From the IMG/VR virus record IMGVR_UViG_3300045912_000098, positions 1 through 26,364 of that record: a DNA stretch of 26,364 nt; one strand, written 5' to 3'. The number at the start of each line of letters is the position of its first letter. The first letter of the stretch is position 1. Below, one piece after another: positions 15,201 to 22,049 of this stretch. The notes under the pieces are model-generated. The model was given only the letters and a program-made list of their open reading frames with translations, made no database searches and was not told the DNA's origin. Both the position numbers and the translations under genes were made by a program. Source of the DNA: a virus.

Positions 15201-16464
15201 CGCGCTGCTGCACCACGACGGACATGATCCCTCCGACAGCTTCTTCGCCGCGATCTTCATGCCGAATACGCAATGCGACCACAACTCGCGCGGCGTGTGG
15301 GGCGATTTCCAGCTTTACCGCAAGGGCGAATGGGCGCTGACGCACCCGATCTGGTATGGCTCGTTCGCCGTCGAGAACGACGCCTACAACAGCACTCTGT
15401 TGTGCGGCTTCGGTTCGGTCTCACTGACCAACGACCCCAAGGCGGTCCGGCGGATGATCGCCACGGCCGGCGAACCCGGCGTGTACTCCTACATCGCGGG
15501 CGAGACCCACGGCTATCTCAAGAATCTCGACTACTTCCAACGTCCGCCGCAATGCATCTTCGAGAACACACGCAGTCTCGTCTATCTGCCCAGCGCCGAC
15601 AAGAAGTCGGACGCCGTGGTTGTCTTCGATCGCATGCTGGCATCGAACCCGAACTATCTGCCGACCTTCGACGGCTCGGCGGCGGTTGGGGTGACGCGCT
15701 ATGCGACCGGGGCCAACACGGGCGGCGGCGCGGCGAGCGAACAGGCGCGGATCAACTTCAACCCCGTCGCGGGCACGCGGGCGATGGAGCAATGGCTGCT
15801 CCATTGCCGCGAGGAGCCGACGATCACCGGCAACGCGGCCACTTGGACCAGCTATCTCGGCAACAGCGACCTCAAGCACGTGTGCCTGCTGCCGAGCGCG
15901 GCGACGATCCTCAAGGACAATTTGGTCACGCACTGGTCGCCGCCGATCAACTGGAACGAGGCGGGCATCCCCAAGACGGGCGGGCATCCGACCTACGGCC
16001 CCGAGCGGCGTTGGCGAATCACGGTCCACCGCTCCGACGCTCCCTGGCCGGACGACGCCACGCCACGCTTCACGACGTTCCTCAACGTCGTCTTCGCCGC
16101 GGACGCAGACGGCGGGCCGACGTGCAACGCCACGCTGGTCGAGTCCAGCGCGGGCGCGGCCGTGGTCGCGGCGCACGTCACCCGCACCGACCTCGACGAC
16201 CAACTGGTCGCGTTTTCGGCCGCACCCAGCACGCGGAGCGGCACGACGACGACGTTCAACCGCGTGTTGACCAGCGGCTTCACGCTCGCCTGGACGTCCA
16301 CGGGCGACACGGAGGTCTACCTGTTCGATCTGCTGCCTGGCGACGGCTGGACGGTGAACGTGGACGACGGCGGCGCGGACCCGCTGACCGTCTCGGACCA
16401 GGGAGTGGCCCGTATCACCGTGCCTGGGGCCGGAGCGCACACGCTCGTCGTGGGGACCGCCTAA
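12274..16464 (+). CDS. FN3-repeat protein with heparinase II/III-like polysaccharide lyase
   Basis: A 1396-residue protein. About residues 22-595 are six fibronectin type III domains (roughly 22-112, 122-212, 218-305, 312-398, 404-497, 504-594), each with a W or F in strand B (IRLTWTPNP, IGLSWDAPD) and a Y-x-[YF]-R-x-R pattern in strand F (YHYRIRTL, YYYRIRSV, YFFRFTAV). From about 610 an alpha-helical domain (ALTYDLAQAGWTNEQRDNYK, GGEWIESSQYN at 828-838) is followed by a beta-sandwich with DHNSRGVWGDFQLYRKGEW at 1002-1020, very like the start of the heparinase II/III-family beta domain. It probably cleaves an acidic host glycan; FN3 domains act as spacer or glycan binder. Catalytic Tyr/His are not assigned. 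It is unusually large for a phage lyase. Confidence 0.78.
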   Translation: MPFSVGDVITLKIVSITPGDQIGPPSSLQAQTLGADSIRLTWTPNPGGEPTGQRIERSTDGGQTFGTLDTVAADAATHDDEGLAASTTYHYRIRTLKDTEVSEPSNVAFATTDAGEAEPEGPEAPTGFTATPAGTTEIGLSWDAPDPEPDSYEIERSLNGLSGWTQFATPAGSATTAGDTGRGPGTRYYYRIRSVDGEIVSPWSTVASAQTFAEPEAPLAPENVVAWAFSSTVIRFTFSDTNAGQANYRVERSVNGTTWTTVQTLMPGTYLWGQASGLAAGTRYFFRFTAVNGELESPSVIVSRATAVAVADAPTNLQAVAFRADAIAIDFGRSTNTFQYIERSSDNGETWEQRARLVGLVSEFLDSAEPNTSYLYRARAGNGTGTFTGYTTPVAVTTPAADLPLSAVADLRMRAIKGGQVELTWINDPLRKERRIEIQRSRDEIGWLTVAGNLYPGSARFVDLGLDDDKYHVWRVRYVNESGPGPWATISGNSAAFAGEGTPPPAPSDLEAWPYSDSAVYLCWRYGDDTEDGAIVEMNSDGVNAWVEVARVGKWVWDCYVTGLEPDAAYRFRVRAFNSNGYSSWSDSTNAATFKEGGHYQTDLGISVPPRTLMTPKHRAILQRMKADYDAAPSNPTTFGGRLWKHMTVNYADLSLTAPRFTDYGLWGAIAYQATGNTTYAAGAYARAYGLYVSKDPRVGGVSANDVRRLTIELALTYDLAQAGWTNEQRDNYKAGLKAWAEYCFGLNCDNYRGGFRLSDSDQSVGQYFGLALINHVLDENDPALGLGLLQAGGSAGMERVGGLMPSLDDRQTVANTVLGDYPRITEGGEWIESSQYNASTVRLVTSGLEAMARARALLGDHVDYFDALRDVSRRHGLMELARFSPDLAQIWQWGDDETGRTPSLTARVATQSLSAGMARGNPTLGPLNLGFASEMCDVGGTAIIQFAQSYLLIDPYAPTEARTAAPAILAAPGMGALLHHDGHDPSDSFFAAIFMPNTQCDHNSRGVWGDFQLYRKGEWALTHPIWYGSFAVENDAYNSTLLCGFGSVSLTNDPKAVRRMIATAGEPGVYSYIAGETHGYLKNLDYFQRPPQCIFENTRSLVYLPSADKKSDAVVVFDRMLASNPNYLPTFDGSAAVGVTRYATGANTGGGAASEQARINFNPVAGTRAMEQWLLHCREEPTITGNAATWTSYLGNSDLKHVCLLPSAATILKDNLVTHWSPPINWNEAGIPKTGGHPTYGPERRWRITVHRSDAPWPDDATPRFTTFLNVVFAADADGGPTCNATLVESSAGAAVVAAHVTRTDLDDQLVAFSAAPSTRSGTTTTFNRVLTSGFTLAWTSTGDTEVYLFDLLPGDGWTVNVDDGGADPLTVSDQGVARITVPGAGAHTLVVGTA

Positions 16465-16721
16465 TGGCCTACACTTACACGCGATCCGCCGACGGCGTGA
16501 TCCTGGTCTCGGACGGCTCGTACACGTTCGGCATCAGCCAGGCCGAACTCCGCGCCGCGCTCGACCCGACCTCGGAGCAGTTCGCCAGGGCGGCCGTGAT
16601 CGCCGCGCTCGCGGCCGACGCGACCCGCACGCGATCGCTCGACGAACAGGCGACGCGGCTGGGTACGCTCGACCCGATCGGCGCGGCCAAGGCCACTCTC
16701 GACGGGAGCCGGACGCGATGA
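16464..16721 (+). CDS. Small hypothetical protein after the lyase
   Basis: An 85-residue protein starting MAYTYTRSADGVILVSDGSY. Its ATG shares a base with the lyase stop (TAATG) and its stop overlaps the next ATG (ATGA), so it is firmly placed in the operon. The N-terminal third looks like two beta-strands, the rest is a helix-rich Ala/Asp/Thr segment (FARAAVIAALAADATRTRSL). A short accessory, chaperone or trimerisation partner for the neighbouring host-contact proteins is plausible. I do not recognise a family. Confidence 0.65.
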   Translation: MAYTYTRSADGVILVSDGSYTFGISQAELRAALDPTSEQFARAAVIAALAADATRTRSLDEQATRLGTLDPIGAAKATLDGSRTR

Positions 16722-17863
16722 GTCAGCCGCTCACGGCCCACACGCTCGGCTTCCTCGCGGGCTCGGCGTCCAGTTCACCGACCCTGGCGCTGAACAACGC
16801 CAACAACCGGCTGGGGTTCTCGTTCGTCATCACGGCCGCGAAGACGCTCAACACGGTCCGCATCTTCACATCAACATCATCCGGGTCTCTGGGGGCCAAT
16901 GATCTCGTCTGCGAAATCTACGCCGTGGATACGGCGACCGGCAACCCGACTGGCTCGGCGCTGGCGTCAAGCAATACGCTCTCGGCCACTTACGCCAACG
17001 GCTACAACACATTCACGGGTTTTTCCCTGTCGCTCTCGGCGCACACGGTCTACTGGATCGTGATCTCCAACGCCAACGGGACTCCGGCGTCGAACCACTT
17101 CACGGTCAGATTTACAAATAACAACACGGCGCCGACCTACGCCAACGGCACGATCTCGGGCTCGGCCGTCTGGGGGTGGAACAAGAAGCACTCGACAGAC
17201 GGCGGCTCGACCTGGGGGACCAACGTCACGTCCTGCATGGGGATTCGGCTCGGTTTCAGCGACGCGACTTACGCCGGCTTTCCGGCGAACGCGGTCGCGA
17301 CGTCGGCGAGCGTGTCGGCCGAGCGGGTGCACACCGGGGTCGAGACGGGCGTGATCTTCACGTCGCCCGCCCATGCCGGCCTGCGCGTGATCGGCGCGAC
17401 GATGTTCCCCGCGGCGCAGGGCAGCCCGACCGGCTCCGCGCGGTACCGGCTCTACACGGGGTCGGGCGGCTCGCCGACGTTGGCCGGCACGACGGCGGGC
17501 GTCCCGGCGGCGCATCTCGGCTCGACGGCGCCGCTCCCCCTCTACTTCGCCTCGGCGATCGAGATCCCCGCCGCGACGGTGTGCCGTCTGGTCGTGAGCA
17601 ACAGCGCGGCCGACAATTCATCGAACTATTTTTACGCATCACAGCGCTGGTCCTACGACTCGGACTCGGGGAGCCTGGGCCTGCGCGCCATGGGCGGGAC
17701 GTGGCGGCAGGCGGTCAAGGACGGCTCCGACGCGTGGTCCGAGGCGGACGACGTGTTTTACTCGGGGGCGCTGATCCTCGACGGCGCGCAGCCGTTCATG
17801 ACGCCCTCGGGCGGCGGCGGACTCCTGCGGCATCCCGGCATGACGGGAGGGTTCCATGGCTAA
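16718..17863 (+). CDS. Beta-rich virion protein with two sandwich-like halves
   Basis: A 381-residue protein starting MSQPLTAHTLGFLAGSASSS. It is rich in Ser, Thr, Gly and Asn and shows two similar beta-sandwich-like halves, about 15-180 (LGFSFVITAAKTLNTVRIFTS, TVYWIVISNANGTP) and about 190-355 (GLRVIGATMFPA, ATVCRLVVSNSAADNSSNYF). In each a strand like YW.V.SNA or CRLVVSNSA repeats, suggesting duplication. This layout is typical of carbohydrate-binding or fibre-associated proteins. The end is a flexible Gly-rich tail (PSGGGGLLRHPGMTGG). No catalytic motif is evident. It overlaps the next gene by eight bases. Confidence 0.65.
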   Translation: MSQPLTAHTLGFLAGSASSSPTLALNNANNRLGFSFVITAAKTLNTVRIFTSTSSGSLGANDLVCEIYAVDTATGNPTGSALASSNTLSATYANGYNTFTGFSLSLSAHTVYWIVISNANGTPASNHFTVRFTNNNTAPTYANGTISGSAVWGWNKKHSTDGGSTWGTNVTSCMGIRLGFSDATYAGFPANAVATSASVSAERVHTGVETGVIFTSPAHAGLRVIGATMFPAAQGSPTGSARYRLYTGSGGSPTLAGTTAGVPAAHLGSTAPLPLYFASAIEIPAATVCRLVVSNSAADNSSNYFYASQRWSYDSDSGSLGLRAMGGTWRQAVKDGSDAWSEADDVFYSGALILDGAQPFMTPSGGGGLLRHPGMTGGFHG

Positions 17864-19364
17864 GGCATCCCGGCGCGCCGGATCGACGTCGAATATCTTT
17901 GAAGTGTTCATACAGGATTCGAGCGCGACGACGGGCGTCGGCCTGACGGGCCTGGCGTACAACACGTCGGGCCTGGCGTGCTACTACAAGCGAGACGTGG
18001 GTACGGCGGCGGTCTCCGTCTCGCTCGCCAACATCACCACGCTGGGCACGTTCGCCAGCGGCGGGTTCAAGGCCGTGGACGGCACGAACATGCCGGGCGT
18101 CTACGAGTTCCACCCGCCCGACGCGGCGCTTGCGAGCGGGGCGAAGAACGTCGTGTTTATCCTGCGCGGGGCCGCGAACATGGCCCCGACGCTGCTGGAA
18201 ATCGAGCTAACCGCGACGGACAACCAGGACGGCACGGCGGGCGGAATCTCCCGGCTCGACGCGGCGGTTTCCAGCCGCTCGACGTTCGATCACACGTCGA
18301 ATCAGGTGATCGTCGGCACCAACAACGACAAGACCGGGTACGCGCTAAGTGGCACGCAAGCCTTCAACCTCACCGGCAATATCAACGGATCGATCAGCGG
18401 CAGCCTTGATGGTTCCGTCGGCTCCGTCACGGGCAACGTCGGTGGGAACGTGGTCGGCTCGGTGGGATCGGTCACGGGTTCCGTCGGCAGTGTCACGGGC
18501 AACGTCGGCGGCAACGTCATCGGGTCGGTCGGCAGCCTTGCCGCTCAGGCCAAGGCTGACGTCAACGCTGAAGTCGATGCGGCGATTGAAACCTACCACC
18601 TCGATCATTTGTTGGCAGCCACATACGATCCAGCGTCCAAGCCCGGCGCGGCCGACGCGCTGCTGAACGAGTTGGTCGAGAACGATTCGGGTGTCGCCCG
18701 CTTCACGGCGAACGCCTTGGAGCAGGCACCCACCGGCGGATCGGCCCCGACCGTCGAGCAGATCAGGACGGAGATCGACGCGAACTCGACGCAACTCGCG
18801 GCGATCCGGGCCGACACGGAAGACTTGCAAACTCAGATCGGTACGGCGGGCGCTGGCCTCACGGCGCTGGGCGACACGCGGATCGCCAACCTCGACGCCA
18901 CGGTATCAAGCCGACTCGCTTCGGCGAGCTACAGCGCGGCACCGACAACCGGGCAGATCGCGGCGGCGATCCTGGCGACCCCGGCCAATTTGCTGGCCAC
19001 GGACGGATCAGGCCGTGTGACGGTCGGCAGCAACGCCGACAAGACGGGGTACAGCCTGGCCTCGCCACCCCCCAGCGCGGCCGACAACGCCACCGCCGTC
19101 TGGGCCGCCGAGGCCAGAGCCTTGACCGACAAGGCCGGTTTCGCGCTGGCGGCCGGCGGGCTCGACGCGATCCCCACCACGGCACCCGCGGGCGTGGCGG
19201 GCAACTTCCGCGAGATGATCGTGCAACTCTGGCGGCGGGCGTTCAAGCGATCGACCCTCACCGCCACGCAACTCGTCACCTACGCCGACGACGGATCGAC
19301 CGCAATCACCACCCAGGCCGTCAGCGACGACGGCGACACCCAAACCCTGGGGGCGGCGACGTGA
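17856..19364 (+). CDS. Fibre or baseplate-like structural protein with GSVGSVTGNV repeats
   Basis: A 502-residue protein. Residues about 12-120 form a conserved-looking N-terminal beta domain (IFEVFIQDSSATTGVGLTGL, GVYEFHPPDAAL). A Gly/Ser/Val repeat (GSVGSVTGNVGGNVVGSVGS and onward) covers 186-227. A helical region with DVNAEVDAAIETY follows. LDAAVSSR plus VGTNNDKTGYALS (134-141, 153-165) recur as LDATVSSR plus VGSNADKTGYSLA (346-353, 390-402). The C-terminus has a phage-typical segment (FREMIVQLWRRAFKRSTLTA, TYADDGSTAITTQAVS). Proteins of this design are trimeric fibre or upper-baseplate proteins. The ATG overlaps the previous gene and the stop overlaps the next GTG. Confidence 0.72.
   Translation: MAKASRRAGSTSNIFEVFIQDSSATTGVGLTGLAYNTSGLACYYKRDVGTAAVSVSLANITTLGTFASGGFKAVDGTNMPGVYEFHPPDAALASGAKNVVFILRGAANMAPTLLEIELTATDNQDGTAGGISRLDAAVSSRSTFDHTSNQVIVGTNNDKTGYALSGTQAFNLTGNINGSISGSLDGSVGSVTGNVGGNVVGSVGSVTGSVGSVTGNVGGNVIGSVGSLAAQAKADVNAEVDAAIETYHLDHLLAATYDPASKPGAADALLNELVENDSGVARFTANALEQAPTGGSAPTVEQIRTEIDANSTQLAAIRADTEDLQTQIGTAGAGLTALGDTRIANLDATVSSRLASASYSAAPTTGQIAAAILATPANLLATDGSGRVTVGSNADKTGYSLASPPPSAADNATAVWAAEARALTDKAGFALAAGGLDAIPTTAPAGVAGNFREMIVQLWRRAFKRSTLTATQLVTYADDGSTAITTQAVSDDGDTQTLGAAT
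18411..18536 (+). repeat. Gly-Ser-Val-rich repeat array inside the fibre gene
   Basis: Encodes 42 residues built from GSVGSVTG and NVGGNV units, each of the two blocks GSVGSVTGNVGGNV followed by V or I. Nucleotide spelling differs between copies, so selection acts on protein. Such patterns are expected to form a triple beta-helix or similar elongated shaft. Confidence 0.75.
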
Positions 19365-19579
19365 GGCTCTTCGGGCGCGTGACGGGAATCGTGGATCGGT
19401 TCGACCGGGCAGAATGGCTTACCCTGCCGTTCGATCTGGCGCTGGGGCTGCCCCCGGCGCGCCGGGCCACGCCCGACCCGCTCCGCGCGTCGTCGCGCCG
19501 GTTCGGCCCCGACCCGAGCCGCGCCACCAGCCGACGCAACACGCCCGATCCGCTCCGCGCCACGACGGGAGGACCGTAG
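19361..19579 (+). CDS. Small basic protein with three PDPxRA repeats
   Basis: A 72-residue basic protein from GTG 19361, overlapping the previous stop (GTGA). The first 30 residues (MRLFGRVTGIVDRFDRAEWL and LPFDLALGLPPARR) are a mixed segment; the rest is three tandem 12-residue repeats with PDPLRASSRR, PDPSRATSRR and PDPLRATTGG starting at Pro 38, 50 and 62. The repeats are preceded by Thr, Gly and Thr. The residues are disorder-prone. I do not recognise a family; a short peptide linking tail parts, or a DNA-contacting basic peptide, are options without proof. Confidence 0.55.
   Translation: MRLFGRVTGIVDRFDRAEWLTLPFDLALGLPPARRATPDPLRASSRRFGPDPSRATSRRNTPDPLRATTGGP
19469..19576 (+). repeat. 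Three 36-base tandem repeats in a small gene
   Basis: Three in-frame units of 36 bases encode the 12-residue repeats; each has a CCCGA(C/T)CC core followed by a CGC-rich stretch. The number could vary between relatives by slippage. Confidence 0.65.
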
Positions 19580-19582
19580 CTC

Positions 19583-20428
19583 ATGGCCATCTGGCAGATC
19601 GGACGCGGCGGCTCGATCCGCGAACAGGTCACGATCCGCGACGGCGACGGAGACCCGATCACCACCTATGCCGGCACCGAAACGCTCGCCGCCAAGGTCT
19701 GGCCCGGTCAGAACCTCCCCGCGCTCTGTACGCCCACCGTCGAGTGGGACGACCCGAGCGAAGGAACGATCCTGGTCACGATCGACGCCGACGATTCCGC
19801 CGATCTGGAGACCGGGCTCTATTTCGTCCGCGTCACGCTGACCGACGGCGACGGCGCGACGTTTGAAATCTATCGCGGTCATCTCGACGTCGCGTCCAGC
19901 CCCGACGAGTCCGAGGACGCCGAAACGCCGTCGCTCCCGGTCTATTGCTCGTTTCATGACCTGTTGATGTACGCAAGCTGGATCGAAGACCTCCAGAAGC
20001 AGGACCCGGATGCGGGCTTGGCCGGGTTCCTCCGCGAACGGGCGCGGGCTCGGGCGTGGCTCGACGAGATCATCGTCAACCGCTGGAAGCTCTCGAATCA
20101 GTCGCTCACGATCGGCCAGCCGGGCTGGATGCCGCAGAACATCTTCGGCGGCCAGGACACGATCCCGAACAAGTGGCTCAAGGATCGACTCGCCGACGGC
20201 AAACTGGTCGTCACGGAGCGCGTCAAGGAAATCGTGTGCAAGAAAGCGATCTCTTATATCTGTGAGCCGCAGATCGGCGGCCGGGGCGACATGCCGTATT
20301 CCCTGCTCGCCGCCCGGTTCGCCCGCGCGGCCGAGAGCATGTTGACCGGACTCCGGGCCGAAATCGACCTGTCCGACACGGGTTGGGCGTCGATCGTGGT
20401 CAACCTCGGGGCGTCGAGTCTCAGATAA
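19583..20428 (+). CDS. Probable neck/connector protein with BppU-like N-terminal domain
   Basis: A 281-residue protein. Residues 1-105 form a beta domain (IREQVTIRDGDGDPITTYAG, AKVWPGQNLPAL, LYFVRVTLTDGDG), like the N-terminal domains of upper-baseplate proteins. Residues 110-281 are helical (VYCSFHDLLMYASWIEDLQK, LRERARARAWLDEIIVNRW, TERVKEIVCKKAISYICE) and resemble head-tail connector adaptors in helix order. The position before a tail-terminator-like gene and the tail tube fits a connector. The combination in one chain is unusual; exact family assignment requires a profile or structure comparison. Confidence 0.5.
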   Translation: MAIWQIGRGGSIREQVTIRDGDGDPITTYAGTETLAAKVWPGQNLPALCTPTVEWDDPSEGTILVTIDADDSADLETGLYFVRVTLTDGDGATFEIYRGHLDVASSPDESEDAETPSLPVYCSFHDLLMYASWIEDLQKQDPDAGLAGFLRERARARAWLDEIIVNRWKLSNQSLTIGQPGWMPQNIFGGQDTIPNKWLKDRLADGKLVVTERVKEIVCKKAISYICEPQIGGRGDMPYSLLAARFARAAESMLTGLRAEIDLSDTGWASIVVNLGASSLR

Positions 20429-20429
20429 C

Positions 20430-20939
20430 ATGCCGAGCAAACCGCGACTACCGCTCAAGACCTCGCCCCGCGTCAAGGTGTTCCGGCTCATCGACCAGAC
20501 CTTGCGCAACGATCCGACCTTGCGCAACGTGGTCGGGTTCTGGCAAAGCTGGGAAGGCGACCCGACCCGCGACGGCACGCCGCTGCCGCTCAATCGCGGC
20601 GTGGCGATCCAGTTGCGCCCGCTGCCCGGCCGCGAGGGGTTCTGGGCCGTCAACTCGATGAGTTGCGACCTCGTCATCGGCGTGGAAATGGTCGTTCCGG
20701 GGACGTGCTACGACGACATCGACAACCTCTGGCACGCCGTTGAACTGGTGTTGTTCCCTCCGCCCAAGCCGGACCACAACGCCCTGATCGCCAAGCTGCA
20801 ACAGGCCGGGGCGCGCAAGGGCGTGGCGATCGGGTTCCAGCCGCCGGGCCTGCTCGCGCAGGAGAACGACGCGGGCGAGCCGTGCATGCGGGCCCTGGGA
20901 CGCATCACGATCGAGGTCCAGAACGATTTCAACCCGTAG
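20430..20939 (+). CDS. Putative tail terminator or head-tail joining protein
   Basis: A 169-residue protein starting MPSKPRLPLKTSPRVKVFRL, one base after the previous stop. It has an alpha/beta pattern: N-terminal helix (RLIDQTLRNDPTLRNVV), beta strands (RGVAIQLRPLPG, DLVIGVEMVVPGTCYDDIDN), a helix with LWHAVELVLFPP and a final strand (GRITIEVQNDFNP). Size, fold pattern and location before the tail tube fit the proteins that cap the tail tube at the neck. I see no definitive motif, so this is partly inference from gene order. Confidence 0.55.
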   Translation: MPSKPRLPLKTSPRVKVFRLIDQTLRNDPTLRNVVGFWQSWEGDPTRDGTPLPLNRGVAIQLRPLPGREGFWAVNSMSCDLVIGVEMVVPGTCYDDIDNLWHAVELVLFPPPKPDHNALIAKLQQAGARKGVAIGFQPPGLLAQENDAGEPCMRALGRITIEVQNDFNP

Positions 20940-20951
20940 GAGAAGGCGGCC

Positions 20952-22049
20952 TTGAACCGCGTCGTCATTCGCACGCAAGTCAACCCCTGGACCGGGTACG
21001 GCCAGATCGGCATTCACCTGGGACGATCCCTGGAGGCGCTGGGGATTCCCGTCGTGTTCGATCCGTTCGGCGTCGATGAGACGTTTTACGGCGTCGATTC
21101 GTGGGTGGCCGAGCGGATCGACCTGGACGGCGCGGACCCCGGCGAGATCGCCGTACAGTTGGCCGGACCCGGCGCGCTCAGCCCGTATCCCCGCGACACG
21201 CTCGCGTTCACCATGTTCGAGTCGGCGGGCGTCACCGCCGACGCCGTGCGCGTCCTCAATCGGATGCGGGGCGTCGTCGTGCCGTGCTCGTGGTGCGCGG
21301 CCGTCCTGTCGGCCGCCGGGATGGTCCGGCCTCTTTTCGTCGCGCCGATGGGCGTGGACGAGACCGAGGGATTCACCTACGCGCCGCCGCCGCAACGGGG
21401 CAACTTCGTGATCGGCGTCGCGGGCCGGATGTCGCACGGCGGTTGCCGCAAGGGCTTGAATGAGGCCATGAGGGCGTTCGCGCTCGCGTTCCCCGCCGAA
21501 ACCGACGTGGAGTTGCGGGTCAAGGTCTGGCCCGACGACATCATGTATCTCGACGTTCCCGACCATCCGCGCATCCACGTCCACCCCCGCCCGCTGCGCC
21601 CCCGCGAAATGGCTCACTGGCTCAAGAATTTACATGTGTATCTCTGCCCGTCCAAGGGCGAGGGCTGGGGCCTCATCACGCATCAGGCGATGGCGGTGGG
21701 CCGTCCCGTGATCGCCGCGCGCTGGAGCGGCACCGCCGAGTTCTGGGACGACCGCGCCGGGTACGAACTGGAATACGACCTCGAAGCCGCTCAGGACTTC
21801 TACGGCGAGTGCGGCGTCTGGGCCGCGCCCCGGCTCGATTCCATGATTCGCGTGCTGAGACACGCCTACGCGCGCCGGGCCGAACTGCCCGAAAAAGGGC
21901 TGAACGCCCACGCTCTGGCGCTCCGCTGGACGTGGGACCGCACGGCCCGCGCCCTGGTCGGCGCGCTCAAGGCGTGCGGATGGACGCCGAACGACCGAAC
22001 GAACTGTCACCGCGTTTTAGGGAGCTACGCCAATGGCGTCCTCGTTTGA
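20952..22049 (+). CDS. GT4-like glycosyltransferase in the tail operon
   Basis: A 365-residue protein starting at TTG 20952; AGGAG (20938-20942) lies nine bases upstream and overlaps the preceding stop, which fixes the start. It has the GT-B layout: N-terminal Gly loop (NPWTGYGQIGIHLG), a switch to the second domain at FVIGVAGRMSHGG (Arg 159, Lys 167) and the nucleotide-sugar segment SKGEGWGLITHQAMAVGRP. The usual E-x7-E pair here is Glu 237 and Gln 245, so the second Glu is replaced. Such enzymes transfer a sugar from a nucleotide-sugar. Targets could be host surface glycan, virion proteins or phage DNA. It overlaps the tail-tube gene by 17 bases, so it is coupled with structural genes. Confidence 0.8.
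   Translation: MNRVVIRTQVNPWTGYGQIGIHLGRSLEALGIPVVFDPFGVDETFYGVDSWVAERIDLDGADPGEIAVQLAGPGALSPYPRDTLAFTMFESAGVTADAVRVLNRMRGVVVPCSWCAAVLSAAGMVRPLFVAPMGVDETEGFTYAPPPQRGNFVIGVAGRMSHGGCRKGLNEAMRAFALAFPAETDVELRVKVWPDDIMYLDVPDHPRIHVHPRPLRPREMAHWLKNLHVYLCPSKGEGWGLITHQAMAVGRPVIAARWSGTAEFWDDRAGYELEYDLEAAQDFYGECGVWAAPRLDSMIRVLRHAYARRAELPEKGLNAHALALRWTWDRTARALVGALKACGWTPNDRTNCHRVLGSYANGVLV

Noticed and set aside
15273-16721. Long frame overlapping the lyase 3' end
   Set aside because: Only the last 85 residues, from ATG 16464, look real and are annotated; the upstream part is a shadow inside the lyase.
18411-18536. Repeats in the fibre gene as a CRISPR array or tandem DNA repeat element
   Set aside because: Repeats are in frame, differ in codon spelling, have no unique spacers and are explained by the protein shaft.
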